Assembly (NCBI RefSeq): GCF_009925085.1
Contig: NZ_JAABNR010000006.1
Coordinates: 124,001 to 188,000, forward strand
Origin: Stagnihabitans tardus
GTDB taxonomy: Bacteria > Pseudomonadota > Alphaproteobacteria > Rhodobacterales > Rhodobacteraceae
Direction of reading: 5' to 3'
Length of the DNA stretch: 64,000 nucleotides
Shown here: one piece after another, positions 20,832 to 30,093 of the stretch
How the letters are laid out: the number at the start of each line of letters is the position of its first letter
How positions within the stretch are numbered: the stretch's first letter is position 1
The notes under the pieces: model-generated
What the model saw: the letters and a program-made list of their open reading frames with translations, nothing else
Told to the model about the DNA's origin: nothing
The model's database searches: none
Position numbers and translations under genes: made by a program

Positions 20832-23264
20832 TCACCCGCGCACGCGTTCCGATTTGGGGTCATACATCGGCACCAGCGACGCCACCGCCTCATGCCGCAC
20901 CCCCGCCACTTCGATCTGGTAGGAGGACGCAAGGACCTCCTCCGCCTCCTGACCCTTGCAGGGCACATAGCCCAGACCCACGGCGCCGCCCAAGGCATGG
21001 CCATAGTTGCCAGAGGTCACCGGCCCGACGATCTTGCCATCGCGCACCACCGCCTCGTTGTGGAACAACAGCGGCTCGGGGTCCTTCAGGCGGAACTGCA
21101 CCAGGCGCCGGTTCAGCCCCGACTCCTGCTTGCGCAGAACCGCCTCGCGCCCGATGAACCCGGTCTTCTTCTTGCCGACCGCAAAGCCCAGGCCCGCCTC
21201 CAGCACATGATCCTCATCGGTGATGTCATGGCCCCAATGGCGATAGGCCTTCTCGATCCGGCAGGAATCCAGCGTGTGCAGCCCGCAGAGCTTCACCTCC
21301 GGAGCGGCCTCCATCAGGGCCTCAAAGACATGGGCGGTCTGGTCGGCGGGGACATAAAGCTCCCAACCCAGTTCCCCCACATAGGTCACGCGGTGCGCGC
21401 GGCCGAGGCCCATGCCAAGCTCGATCTCTTGCGCCGTCCCGAAAGGAAAAGCGCCGTTGGAAAGGTCATTCGGCGTGATGCGGCTCAGCACCTCGCGCGA
21501 TTTCGGCCCCATGACGCAAAGCACCGATTCCCCCGCCGTCACATCGGTGACGACCGCGAAGTCATCCCCGACATGGCCCCGCAGCCAGGCGAGGTCCTTC
21601 TGCAAGGTCGCCCCCGGCACAACCACCAGGTAAGAGGTCTCCGACAGCCGCGTGACCGTCACATCCGCCTCGATCCCGCCCTTCGGGTTCAGGAACATCG
21701 TATAGACGATCTTGCCCGGGGCCACATCGACCTCGGCCGAGCAGACCCGGTTCATGAAGCGGCAAGCATCGCGACCCTCAACCCGGATCTTGCCAAAGGA
21801 AGTCATATCGAAAAGTCCCACGCTCTCGCGCACCGCCATATGCTCGGCCTTCTGGTTCTCGAACCAGTTCTGCCGCTGCCAGGAATAGCGATATTCCCGC
21901 TCCTGCCCCTCACGGGCGAACCAATTGGCCCGCTCCCAGCCCGCGACCTCGCCAAAGACCGCGCCGCGCGCCTTCAGGTGTTCATGGATCGGAGAGCGCC
22001 GCACCCCGCGCGAGGTCGCCATCTGCCGATAGGGGAAGTGGTCGGCGTAAAGCAGCCCCAGGGTCTCCGAAACCCGCTCCTTGAGGTAAGCGCGGTTCTT
22101 CTGGAAGGGCTGGGCGCGGCGGATATCGACCTCCCAAAGGTCGAAGGGAGCTTCGCCCTCGGTGATCCAATGGGCGAGCGCCATGCCCGCGCCGCCCGAA
22201 GAGACGATCCCGATCGAGTTATACCCGGCCGCGATCCAATAGCCCTGCACCTCGGGCGCGGGCCCCAGGTAATAGCGGTCATCGGGGGTAAAGGACTCCG
22301 GCCCGTTGAAAAACGTATGAATGCCCGCGCTTTCAAACAAGGGCATCCGCTTGGTGGCCATCTCGAGGATGGGCATGAAGTGGTCCCAATCCTCGGGGAG
22401 CGTATCGAATTCGAAATCGGCCCGGATGCCCCCCATGCCCCAGGGCTTGGCCTTGGGCTCGAAGGCGCCGAGCATCATCTTGCCCGCGTCCGACTTGTAA
22501 TAGGCGCATTCATCCGGCACCCGCAGGACCGGCAAGTCCCCCAGCCCCTTCACGGGCTCCGTCACCAGGTAGAAATGCTCGCAGGCATGCAGAGGCAGCG
22601 TCACCCCGTTCTGCGCCGCAAGGTCCCTGCCCCACATGCCGCCGCAGTTCACCACCACATCGGCCTCGATATGGCCAGGCCCCTCGGGTCCTTCATAGTC
22701 CACCCCGGTGACCTTGCCCCCGGCGGTGGTGATCCGCGTCACCGATGTCATCTCGAAAATCTGGGCGCCCTTCATCCGAGCCCCCTTGGCGAGCGCCATG
22801 GCGATATTGGCCGGATCACACTGCCCATCCAAGGGCAGCGCCACCGCCCCCACGACATCGCCCACTTCCAGATGCGGATAGCGCGCCTTCACCTCCGACG
22901 GAGAAATCTCCGCCACATCCACCCCGAAAATCCGCGCCACCGTGGCCTGACGCAGCAATTCCTCATGCCGCTCCTTCGTCAAAGCCACCGAGATCGAGCC
23001 CACCTGCTTCATCCCCGTGGCCACCCCGGTCTCGGCCTCGAGCCCGCGATAGAGGTCCGCCGAATACTTCGCCAGCCGCGTCATATTCGCGCTGCCCCGC
23101 AACTGCCCGATCAAGCCCGCCGCATGCCAGGTCGTGCCCGAGGTCAACCGCCGCCGCTCCAAGAGCACGACATCCGTCCAGCCCGCCTTGGCCAGGTGAT
23201 AGGCCACCGAGCAGCCGGACACCCCGCCCCCCACCACAACCGCCCGCGCCTTGTTCGGTATCAT
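20832..23264 (-). CDS. FAD-dependent dimethylglycine/sarcosine dehydrogenase-like oxidoreductase (second of pair)
   Basis: An 810-residue flavoprotein. N-terminal Rossmann motif VVVGGGVSGCSVAYHLAKAG and the LTSGTTWHAAGLIGQLRG segment (family site of covalent or tight FAD binding) are followed from about residue 440 by a GcvT-like folate-binding domain (GLFDMTSFGKIRVEGRDACR; YVGELGWELYVPADQTAHVF). The family oxidatively demethylates N-methyl amino acids and transfers the C1 unit to tetrahydrofolate. I chose the ATG at 23264 because the 15 extra upstream residues are encoded by repeat copy 3. It is similar to the upstream gene and likely arose from it by duplication. Confidence 0.9.
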   Translation of the reverse strand: MIPNKARAVVVGGGVSGCSVAYHLAKAGWTDVVLLERRRLTSGTTWHAAGLIGQLRGSANMTRLAKYSADLYRGLEAETGVATGMKQVGSISVALTKERHEELLRQATVARIFGVDVAEISPSEVKARYPHLEVGDVVGAVALPLDGQCDPANIAMALAKGARMKGAQIFEMTSVTRITTAGGKVTGVDYEGPEGPGHIEADVVVNCGGMWGRDLAAQNGVTLPLHACEHFYLVTEPVKGLGDLPVLRVPDECAYYKSDAGKMMLGAFEPKAKPWGMGGIRADFEFDTLPEDWDHFMPILEMATKRMPLFESAGIHTFFNGPESFTPDDRYYLGPAPEVQGYWIAAGYNSIGIVSSGGAGMALAHWITEGEAPFDLWEVDIRRAQPFQKNRAYLKERVSETLGLLYADHFPYRQMATSRGVRRSPIHEHLKARGAVFGEVAGWERANWFAREGQEREYRYSWQRQNWFENQKAEHMAVRESVGLFDMTSFGKIRVEGRDACRFMNRVCSAEVDVAPGKIVYTMFLNPKGGIEADVTVTRLSETSYLVVVPGATLQKDLAWLRGHVGDDFAVVTDVTAGESVLCVMGPKSREVLSRITPNDLSNGAFPFGTAQEIELGMGLGRAHRVTYVGELGWELYVPADQTAHVFEALMEAAPEVKLCGLHTLDSCRIEKAYRHWGHDITDEDHVLEAGLGFAVGKKKTGFIGREAVLRKQESGLNRRLVQFRLKDPEPLLFHNEAVVRDGKIVGPVTSGNYGHALGGAVGLGYVPCKGQEAEEVLASSYQIEVAGVRHEAVASLVPMYDPKSERVRG

Positions 23265-23270
23265 AGTTCC

Positions 23271-23398
23271 GTCTTTCATCTTTTCATAAATATCCACGGG
23301 GATTTTCAAGGGGAGCGTGCTCCCCTTGAAGCGGGGGGCTCGGGGGGCGGCAGCCCCCCGAACGCGGGGGTCCGGGGGCGGCAGCCCCCGGCTCCGGT
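23271..23398 (+). repeat. AAATATCC-type intergenic repeat, copy 3, with three hairpins
   Basis: It starts GTCTTTCATCTTTTCATAAA, then TATCCACGGGG. Three palindromes follow: a perfect 12-bp-arm hairpin at 23305-23330, a 20-base CGGGGGGC/GCCCCCCG palindrome at 23341-23360, and CCGGGGGCGGCAGCCCCCGG at 23372-23391. It fills the whole gap between the two dehydrogenase-like genes, and could attenuate or stabilise their shared transcript. Confidence 0.75.
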
Positions 23399-23399
23399 C

Positions 23400-25838
23400 T
23401 CACGCGCGGATGCGCTCGTTCTTGGGGTCCCAAAGCGGCTGATCGGCCATGACCTTGGCCGGATAGCGCGCCCCGAATATTTCCACCTCGACCTCGGTCC
23501 CCGGCAGGTTGACCTCCGTCTTCAGCATGCCGAGCCCGATACAGGCCCCGACCCTGTGCCCGTAGTAACCGCTCGTCAGCTCGCCCACGATCACGCCATC
23601 CTTCCAGATCGTCGCCATATAGGGCGGGTCCTGCTCGCCCGCCTCGATGACGAGCGTGCAGAAGCGCTTCGCCACCCCGCGCTGCTTTTCGGCCTCCAGG
23701 GCCGCCTTGCCGCGGAAGCTCTTGCCCCAATCGACGAACCGCTCCAGCCCGCCCTGCAGCACGGTGTAATCGGTCGACAGGTCCCCCTTCCAGGCGCGGT
23801 AGCCCTTTTCGACCCGCAGCGAATTCAGCGCGAACATGCCGAAGGGCTTCAACCCCAAGGGAGACCCCGCCGCCATCACCGCATCGAAGACCTTTGCCGT
23901 CACGCCCACCGGCGTGTGGATCTCCCAACCCAGTTCGCCGGCGAAACTCACCCGGAAGAGCCAGACCTCCTCCCCCGCGATCTTCGCCTGCTGGAAGGTC
24001 AGCCAGCCCTTGGAGAGGTCGGCATCCGAACAGGCGGCGAGTATCTCGCGGGACTTGGGCCCGGTGAGGATCTGGCAGGACCAGGCTTCGGTGGCATCCA
24101 TGAGGCTCAGGCCCGGGGCGAGGTGGCGCAGAAGCCATTCCTTGTCATGGGACTGGGCGGTCGCGGCGGTGATCAGCAGGAACTGCTCCTCCCCCATCCG
24201 CGCCACCGACATTTCGGTGACGATCCGCCCCTTGTCATCGGCGAAATAGGCGAGCCCCAGGCGGCCAACCGAGGGCAGCTTGCCGGTGATCTGAGCGGAC
24301 AGCCACTCCGCCGCCCCCGCCCCGGTCAGCATGAAGCGCGAGAAGCCCGGCAGGTCGAGGATCCCGGCGGCATCGCGCACGGCCTCGCATTCCGCCTTGA
24401 CCGCGCCGAACCAGGGGCCTGCGCGGTCCCAGGTGCGCTGGGATGCCTCGGTGGTGTCATCGCCGGGGCGGGCATACCACAAGGCGCGCTCCCAGCCGTT
24501 ATAGGGGCCGAACTGGGCGCCCATGGCCTCGGTCCGGTCATGCACGGCAGAGAGCTTTTTGCCGCGACCCTCGGGCCAGGCGTGGTGGGGGAAGTGGATG
24601 GCATATTCGTGGCCATAGACCTCCATCCCCTTTTTGACGCAATAGTCCGGGTCCTCGAAGCCCGTGAAGCGGCGGGGATCGCAGGACCACATGTCCCATT
24701 CGGTCGCCCCTTCCGTCACCCATTCGGCCAGGACCTTGCCCGCGCCGCCCGCCTGGCAGATGCCGAAAGTGAAGACGCAGGCCTCATAGGCGTTCGGGAG
24801 CCCCGGCATGGGCCCGATCAGCGGATTGCCGTCGGGCGTATAGGGGATCGGGCCGTTGATCACCTTGGTCAGGTTCGCCTGCCCCAGCAAGGGCACCCGC
24901 GCCATAGCGTCGTTGATATGCCACTCCAGCCGCTCCAGGTCGTCGGGGAAAAGCTGGAAGCTGAAATCATCCGGGAAAGGGTCGGACTTCTCGACCCAAT
25001 GGGCCTTGCAGTTGCCCTCATAGGGGCCAAGGTTGAAGCCCATCTTCTCTTGGCGGAGGTAGTAAGAGCTGTCCACGTCGCGCAGCAAGGGCAGCTTGTG
25101 GCCGACCTCTTTGCTCCAGCTTTCCAATTCCGGGATCGTGTCGAAGAGCATGTATTGATGGCTCATCACCATCATGGGGAGTTTCCGGCCGAACATCTCG
25201 GCCACCTTGCCGGCATAGTAACCAGCGGCATTCACCACCTTTTCGCAGCGCACTTCGCCCTTGGGGGTGACCACGACCCATTCGTCGCCCTCGCGACGGA
25301 CGGAGGTCACCGGACAAAAGCGCTCGATCTTTGCCCCCATCTGGCGGGCACCCTTGGCCAGCGCCTGGGTCAACTGCGCCGGGTCGATGTCGCCGTCATA
25401 GGGGTCATGGAGCGCGCCGGTCAGGTCATGGGTCTCGACGAAGGGATAAACCCGCTTGATCTCGTCGGGGGTCAGGATGTTCAGGTCCATCCCCTGGTAG
25501 CGCCCCATGCCAACAACTTTTTGGAACTCCATCAACCGTTCCCGGGAATGCCCCAGACGGACCGATCCCGTGACATGGTAGTTCATCGGATAATCGACCT
25601 CCTGGCCCAATTTCCGATAGAGTTCCGCGCTGTAGCGCTGCATGTTCATGATCGACCAGGAGGAGGAAAAGGTCGGCACATTCCCCGCCGCATGCCAGGT
25701 GCTGCCAGCCGTCAGCTCGTTCTTTTCCAGAAGCAGGCAATCCGTCCAGCCCGCCTTGGCGAGGTGGTACAGGGACGAGACGCCGACCGCGCCGCCTCCG
25801 ATGATGACGACACGCGCTTGGGTTGGGAAATCGGACAT
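23400..25838 (-). CDS. FAD-dependent dimethylglycine/sarcosine dehydrogenase-like oxidoreductase (first of pair)
   Basis: An 812-residue flavoprotein starting MSDFPTQARVVIIGGGAVGV, with the GxGxxG-type dinucleotide motif directly at the N-terminus and LTAGSTWHAAGNVPTFSSSW after it. The C-terminal half is a GcvT/folate-binding domain (AGELGWEIHTPVGVTAKVFD; GYYGHRVGACIGLGMLKTEV). It should demethylate an N-methylated amino acid with formation of methylene-tetrahydrofolate in the cytoplasm. It is the first gene of the operon and divergent from the LysR gene 97 bases away, which probably controls it. Confidence 0.9.
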   Translation of the reverse strand: MSDFPTQARVVIIGGGAVGVSSLYHLAKAGWTDCLLLEKNELTAGSTWHAAGNVPTFSSSWSIMNMQRYSAELYRKLGQEVDYPMNYHVTGSVRLGHSRERLMEFQKVVGMGRYQGMDLNILTPDEIKRVYPFVETHDLTGALHDPYDGDIDPAQLTQALAKGARQMGAKIERFCPVTSVRREGDEWVVVTPKGEVRCEKVVNAAGYYAGKVAEMFGRKLPMMVMSHQYMLFDTIPELESWSKEVGHKLPLLRDVDSSYYLRQEKMGFNLGPYEGNCKAHWVEKSDPFPDDFSFQLFPDDLERLEWHINDAMARVPLLGQANLTKVINGPIPYTPDGNPLIGPMPGLPNAYEACVFTFGICQAGGAGKVLAEWVTEGATEWDMWSCDPRRFTGFEDPDYCVKKGMEVYGHEYAIHFPHHAWPEGRGKKLSAVHDRTEAMGAQFGPYNGWERALWYARPGDDTTEASQRTWDRAGPWFGAVKAECEAVRDAAGILDLPGFSRFMLTGAGAAEWLSAQITGKLPSVGRLGLAYFADDKGRIVTEMSVARMGEEQFLLITAATAQSHDKEWLLRHLAPGLSLMDATEAWSCQILTGPKSREILAACSDADLSKGWLTFQQAKIAGEEVWLFRVSFAGELGWEIHTPVGVTAKVFDAVMAAGSPLGLKPFGMFALNSLRVEKGYRAWKGDLSTDYTVLQGGLERFVDWGKSFRGKAALEAEKQRGVAKRFCTLVIEAGEQDPPYMATIWKDGVIVGELTSGYYGHRVGACIGLGMLKTEVNLPGTEVEVEIFGARYPAKVMADQPLWDPKNERIRA

Positions 25839-25907
25839 GGGCGCCTCCTGCTTGACCCTTTATCCCCCGATGCGGCCCGGCTTTCAATTCGGGCGAAACC
25901 CCGCTAT

Positions 25908-25926
25908 TGATCGGAAAATCCGATCA
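25908..25926. promoter_or_regulatory. Probable LysR-type operator between the divergent genes
   Basis: A perfect palindrome TGATCGG-AAAAT-CCGATCA occupies 25908-25926 and contains the T-N11-A core expected of LysR-type boxes (ATCGGAAAATCCGAT). It sits 9 bases before the regulator start codon and 69 bases before the start of the divergent dehydrogenase gene, a placement suited to autoregulation plus activation of the operon. Confidence 0.6.
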
Positions 25927-25935
25927 GAGGCTCAA

Positions 25936-26781
25936 ATGCAGATCGAACTCATCGAGACCTTCCTCGACCTGGTGGAGACCCGCAGCTTCCACCGCACCGC
26001 CGAGCGCCTGTCGGTGACGCAGTCCACCGTCTCGGCCCGGCTTGCGGCCCTGGAAACGGCCCTCGGCGCCCGCCTCTTCACAAGGTCCCGGGCGGGCACT
26101 GAACCGACCACCGAGGGCACCCGCTTCGAGCCCCATGCCAGGATGCTGCGCCACGAATGGCACCAGGCGCGGCGGCGCATCCAGGTGCCGCAGCGCGCGG
26201 CGCATCTGGTGCGGGTGGGCATCCAGAACGACCTTTCGGCGCTTTACCTCGGCGGCTGGGTCGCCGATTTCCGCCGCGCCGCGCCCGACACCGCCTTTTA
26301 CATCGAGCCCGATTACTCGAACCAAATGTGCATGGACCTGTTGCACGGCACGCTGGATTTCGCCGTGATGTTCTCGCCCAAACCCCATCCCGACCTGCAT
26401 TTCGATTCTGTCGGAGAGGTGGGCTACGCGATGATCTCGACCGAGACCGACCGGATGGAGGGCCTGCGCCCCGAGACCTTCGTCTTCGGCCATTTCTCCC
26501 CGGCATTTGAGGAGATGCACCGCCAGCTTACCCCGGACCTGGCCCAGGCGCCGGTGTCGGTGGGCCAGTCGGCCTCGGTGGTCTCGCTGATCCTGGCCTC
26601 GGGAGGCGCGGGCTATGTGCTTGAAAAGACAGCGGCAGAGCTCGTCACCCAGGGCCGCGCGCGCCGGGTCGAGGATGCCCCGGCGCTGCGTCAGCCGATC
26701 TATGCCGCCATGCATTTGCGCGACCGGATCACGCCGCTGCACCGGCGCCTGACACGGATCGTCGGGCGGGCGCTGGCGTAG
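25936..26781 (+). CDS. LysR-family transcriptional regulator
   Basis: A 281-residue regulator. The N-terminal winged helix-turn-helix is clear: MQIELIETFLDLVETRSFHR, then TAERLSVTQSTVSARLAALE. The rest is the periplasmic-binding-like effector domain. I chose the ATG at 25936 (AGAGG upstream); the longer open frame would run through the intergenic region. It is divergent from the methylamine-type operon and probably responds to its substrate or product. Its TAG stop lies inside the convergent hairpin at 26778-26830. Confidence 0.9.
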   Translation: MQIELIETFLDLVETRSFHRTAERLSVTQSTVSARLAALETALGARLFTRSRAGTEPTTEGTRFEPHARMLRHEWHQARRRIQVPQRAAHLVRVGIQNDLSALYLGGWVADFRRAAPDTAFYIEPDYSNQMCMDLLHGTLDFAVMFSPKPHPDLHFDSVGEVGYAMISTETDRMEGLRPETFVFGHFSPAFEEMHRQLTPDLAQAPVSVGQSASVVSLILASGGAGYVLEKTAAELVTQGRARRVEDAPALRQPIYAAMHLRDRITPLHRRLTRIVGRALA

Positions 26782-26830
26782 GGTGGGTGCAACCCACCGT
26801 CGCGCGGGCGGTGGGTTGCACCCACCCTAC
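26778..26830. terminator. Bidirectional hairpin between convergent genes (GTAGGGTGGGTG family)
   Basis: Perfect 22-bp arms (26778-26799 and 26809-26830) with a nine-base loop. Both convergent genes end within it: the LysR stop is at 26779-26781 and the hutC stop at 26827-26829. There is no U-run, so it resembles a hairpin-type bidirectional 3' end. The core is related to the repeat at 5600-5667. Confidence 0.65.
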
Positions 26831-27522
26831 ACCACCGTCTTCACCCGATAGCCCGGCGCATGGGTCAGCCGCACCCAGGTCACCGGCGCCGCCTCCCCCC
26901 AGGTGCAGCGCTCCGTCACCAGGACCGGCGTCGCGGGGTCCAGACCCATGGCGCGGCCCACTTCCTCCCCCGCAGCCTCCGCCGAGAAGGCGATGTCGCC
27001 CGTGACGAAGGGCACATGCGCCACCAGCCATTCATTCGCACTGACCGCGCCGAAATCCGGGCGCGGATCGGGCAGGACGCCCGGGTTCAGCCAGCGCAGC
27101 TCATGGGCAAAGGGCCGCCCATCGGCCAGGTGCAGCGTCTCGAGACACAGCATCGCCCCCTGCGCCTCCCCCCCCAGGATCGGCCAACCCAGTTGCGCGG
27201 CAATCGCAACGGGCGGGCGGCTGATCTCTTCGCGCAAGAGCCTTATGCCGTAAGCCTGGCCCCTGCCCTGGACCTCGGCCCGGATCACCGGAATGTCGAA
27301 GGTCGCCCGCCGCACCGGCAGCGCCGCCACCCGCGTCCCCGCCTTGCGCTTGCGCTCCAGGACCCCGGCGCGGGCCAATTCGGTCAAGGCGCGGTTCACC
27401 GTCGCGCGGGAGACGCCGAATTCCTCCGCCAGCGCCTCCTCCCCCGGGATCACCGCGCCGGGCGCCCAGGCCCGGGCCCGGATGCGCGAGAGCACCTCGG
27501 CGCGGATCTCTTCCCAGCCCAT
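26827..27522 (-). CDS. hutC: Histidine utilisation repressor HutC (GntR family)
   Basis: A 231-residue GntR-type regulator. The N-terminal winged helix contains PGEEALAEEFGVSRATVNRA, and the C-terminal part is the UTRA effector domain, which in HutC binds urocanate. It overlaps the hutF start by one base (its ATG begins at 27522), so both are in one minus-strand unit. It should repress the divergent hutF-hutC and hutI-hutH-hutU units through the palindrome at 28864-28901. Confidence 0.9.
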   Translation of the reverse strand: MGWEEIRAEVLSRIRARAWAPGAVIPGEEALAEEFGVSRATVNRALTELARAGVLERKRKAGTRVAALPVRRATFDIPVIRAEVQGRGQAYGIRLLREEISRPPVAIAAQLGWPILGGEAQGAMLCLETLHLADGRPFAHELRWLNPGVLPDPRPDFGAVSANEWLVAHVPFVTGDIAFSAEAAGEEVGRAMGLDPATPVLVTERCTWGEAAPVTWVRLTHAPGYRVKTVV

Positions 27523-28844
27523 CAGAGCGCTTCCGAGAGCCGCGCCATGACGGCGGCAAAACGCGCCCGCACCGCGTCCCGCGCGATATGGCGCCCCCCG
27601 GTCACGATATGCCGCCCGGCCGACCAGAGATCGCTGACCATCCGGTCATCCCCCGCAAAGGCAAAGGTATCAAGCAGCCGATCCCCCTGCCGCCCCGCCA
27701 TGTCCGGCCCCGAGGCGTCCAGCGCCAGCAGGTCGGCCCAATCGCCCACCCTTATCGCGCCGGATTGCCGCCCCGCCGCCTGGGCCCCGCCCTTGACCAT
27801 GCCCTCGAAGATCACCCGTCCGACCGAGCGCTGATCGGCCAAGACCGCCCGGGCTTTGCCCCCAAGCCGCTGCGAATATTCCAGCATGCGGATCTCCTCC
27901 GACAGGCTGATCCGGATATTGCTGTCCGACCCGATGCCGAAGGCGCCGCCATGGGAGAGATAGCGCGCCCCGTCGAAGATCCCGTCGCCGAGGTTCGCCT
28001 CGGTGATCGGGCAAAGCCCCGCCACCGCCCCCGAGCGCGCGAGGCCCTCGGTCTCTTGCGGGGTCATCTGGGTCGCATGGATCAGGCACCAATCCCGGTT
28101 CGCGCCATGGTCCAGCACCCATTCCACCGGCCGCGCGCCCATGAAGGCGCTGACCTCTTCGACCTCGGCCACCTGTTCGGCCACATGGATATGGACCGGC
28201 CCCCTGGGCAGGTGAGCGAGGCTCTCCGCCCGCACCGCGCGAAGGCTATGCGGCGCGGCCCCTAGACGGTCATCTGCCCGCGTCAGATGCCGGGCCGAGG
28301 CCTCGTGCAACGCCACGAAGCTGTCAAGGTCATTGCCGAACCGCAGCTGGCCGCCTTGAAGCGCGCGGTTGTCGCAACCGCCCCGTTCATAAAGCACCGG
28401 CAAGAGCGTCAGCCCCAGGCCCGTCTCGCGCGAGGCCTGCGCAATCCGCCCCGCCATCTCTGAGAGGTCGCTGTAAGTCTGGCCGCCAAGGCCATGATGC
28501 AGATAGTGAAACTCCGCCACCGCAGCATAGCCCGCCTCGGCCATTTCCACCATGACCTGGGCCGCGATCACCTCGACATCCTCGGGCGTCAGACGCTCCA
28601 GGAAGCGATACATCAGGCTCCGCCAGGTCCAGAAAGAGTCCTGACCCGCCGTCCGATACTCCGTCAACCCGGCCATGGCGCGTTGAAAGGCATGGGAATG
28701 CAGGTTCACCGGCGCCGGAAGCAGCACATCGACCGAGGCCCCCGTGCCGTGACCCACCGAGACGATCCGGCCACCCTCGACCTCGACCACAACATCCCTG
28801 GCCCAGCCCTCGGGCAAGAGCGCCTCTTTCGCCGCGATCCGCAT
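27522..28844 (-). CDS. hutF: Formimidoylglutamate deiminase HutF
   Basis: A 440-residue amidohydrolase-superfamily enzyme that converts N-formimidoyl-glutamate to N-formylglutamate and ammonia. Metal-site motifs are visible: LPAPVNLHSHAFQRAMAGLT near residue 50, VHIHVAEQ near 200, and GIGSDSNIRISL near 310. The ATG at 28844 has AAGGAGG four bases upstream, better than the in-frame start seven codons earlier. Its presence indicates the five-step histidine pathway, which needs HutG as the last enzyme; hutG is not in this window. Confidence 0.93.
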   Translation of the reverse strand: MRIAAKEALLPEGWARDVVVEVEGGRIVSVGHGTGASVDVLLPAPVNLHSHAFQRAMAGLTEYRTAGQDSFWTWRSLMYRFLERLTPEDVEVIAAQVMVEMAEAGYAAVAEFHYLHHGLGGQTYSDLSEMAGRIAQASRETGLGLTLLPVLYERGGCDNRALQGGQLRFGNDLDSFVALHEASARHLTRADDRLGAAPHSLRAVRAESLAHLPRGPVHIHVAEQVAEVEEVSAFMGARPVEWVLDHGANRDWCLIHATQMTPQETEGLARSGAVAGLCPITEANLGDGIFDGARYLSHGGAFGIGSDSNIRISLSEEIRMLEYSQRLGGKARAVLADQRSVGRVIFEGMVKGGAQAAGRQSGAIRVGDWADLLALDASGPDMAGRQGDRLLDTFAFAGDDRMVSDLWSAGRHIVTGGRHIARDAVRARFAAVMARLSEAL

Positions 28845-28863
28845 GGAACCTCCTTGACGCCGC

Positions 28864-28901
28864 ATTATGTCCAGACATAATACGAAATAACCCAGACATA
28901 A
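28864..28901. promoter_or_regulatory. HutC operator region between hutF and hutI
   Basis: An 18-bp palindrome ATTATGTC-CA-GACATAAT (28864-28881) is followed by a repeated half-site, CAGACATAA at 28872-28880 and again at 28893-28901. It lies between the divergent hutF (start 28844) and hutI (start 28912), where a urocanate-responsive GntR repressor is expected to bind. It is markedly AT-rich compared with its surroundings. Confidence 0.65.
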
Positions 28902-28911
28902 GGCAAGTCAA

Positions 28912-30093
28912 ATGAGTCGCCCCCTCGTCCTGACCAATGCGACCCTCGCCACGATGGAGAGCGGCTATGGGCTTGGCCCGACGGCGCTGGTGGCAGAGCA
29001 AGGCGTGATCACCTGGCTGGGGCACGACCTGCCCGAGCGCTTCGCCCCCCTGGCGCAGGACCTGGGCGGCGCCCTTGTCACGCCGGGCCTGGTCGACGCG
29101 CACAGCCATATCGTCTTTGGCGGCAACCGGGCGGCGGAGTTCGAACTGCGGCTGAACGGGGCGAGCTATGAAGAGGTGGCGCGGGCCGGCGGTGGCATCC
29201 TCTCGACCGTGCGCGCCACGCGGGCGGCCTCCGAGGAAAGCCTTCTGGAACAGTCGCTTGCCCGGGCCGATGCCCTGATTGCCGGGGGCGTCACGACGCT
29301 GGAGATCAAGTCGGGCTACGGGCTGACCGTGGCGGACGAGCTGAAGATGCTGCGCGTGGCGCGCGAGATCGGGCGCGCCCGCCGCCTGCGCGTGGTGACG
29401 ACGCATCTCGCCGCCCATGCCATTCCGCCCGAGTACCAGGGCCGCGCCATGGCCTATATCGAGGAGGTGGCCGTGCCCTCCCTGCGTCTGGCCGTGGACG
29501 AGGGTCTTGTGGATGCCGTCGATGCCTTTTGCGAGAAGATCGCCTTCCAACCCCATGAGGTGGAAGTGCTTTTCCAAGAGGCCCGCGCCCTTGGCCTGCC
29601 CGTGAAGCTCCATGCCGAGCAGCTCTCCGACCTCGGAGGCGCCGCCTTGGCCGCCCGCCATGGCGCGCTCTCGGCCGATCACCTGGAATATCTCTCCCCC
29701 GAGGGGATCGCGGCCATGGCCAAGGCGGGCACGGTCGCGCAGATCCTCCCCGGCGCGTTTTACACCCTGCGCGAGACGCAACTCCCCCCCATCGCGGCGC
29801 TCCGCGCGGCGGGCGTGCCCATGGTCGTGGCAAGCGACTGCAATCCCGGCTCCTCGCCGATGACCTCGCTGACATTGGCGATGAACATGGCCTGCACCCT
29901 CTTCCGCATGACGCCGCTGGAGGCCCTGCAAGGCACCACCATCCACGCCGCCCGCGCCCTTGGCCTGACCAGCGGCATCCGGGTCGGCGCGAAGGCTGAT
30001 CTGTGTCTCTGGAACGCCACGCATCCCGCTGAACTCTCATATAAAATCGGCCAGACCCCCTTGGCCCGCATCTTCGAAGGTCACCATGACTGA
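28912..30093 (+). CDS. hutI: Imidazolonepropionase HutI
   Basis: A 393-residue amidohydrolase that opens the imidazolone ring of imidazolonepropionate, giving N-formimidoyl-glutamate. The metal-binding [20 protein letters not shown] is at about residues 62-80, [10 protein letters not shown] near 235, and the catalytic Asp in [12 protein letters not shown] near 310. The ATG at 28912 is preceded by AAGG. Its end overlaps hutH by eight bases. Confidence 0.95.
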   Translation: MSRPLVLTNATLATMESGYGLGPTALVAEQGVITWLGHDLPERFAPLAQDLGGALVTPGLVDAHSHIVFGGNRAAEFELRLNGASYEEVARAGGGILSTVRATRAASEESLLEQSLARADALIAGGVTTLEIKSGYGLTVADELKMLRVAREIGRARRLRVVTTHLAAHAIPPEYQGRAMAYIEEVAVPSLRLAVDEGLVDAVDAFCEKIAFQPHEVEVLFQEARALGLPVKLHAEQLSDLGGAALAARHGALSADHLEYLSPEGIAAMAKAGTVAQILPGAFYTLRETQLPPIAALRAAGVPMVVASDCNPGSSPMTSLTLAMNMACTLFRMTPLEALQGTTIHAARALGLTSGIRVGAKADLCLWNATHPAELSYKIGQTPLARIFEGHHD

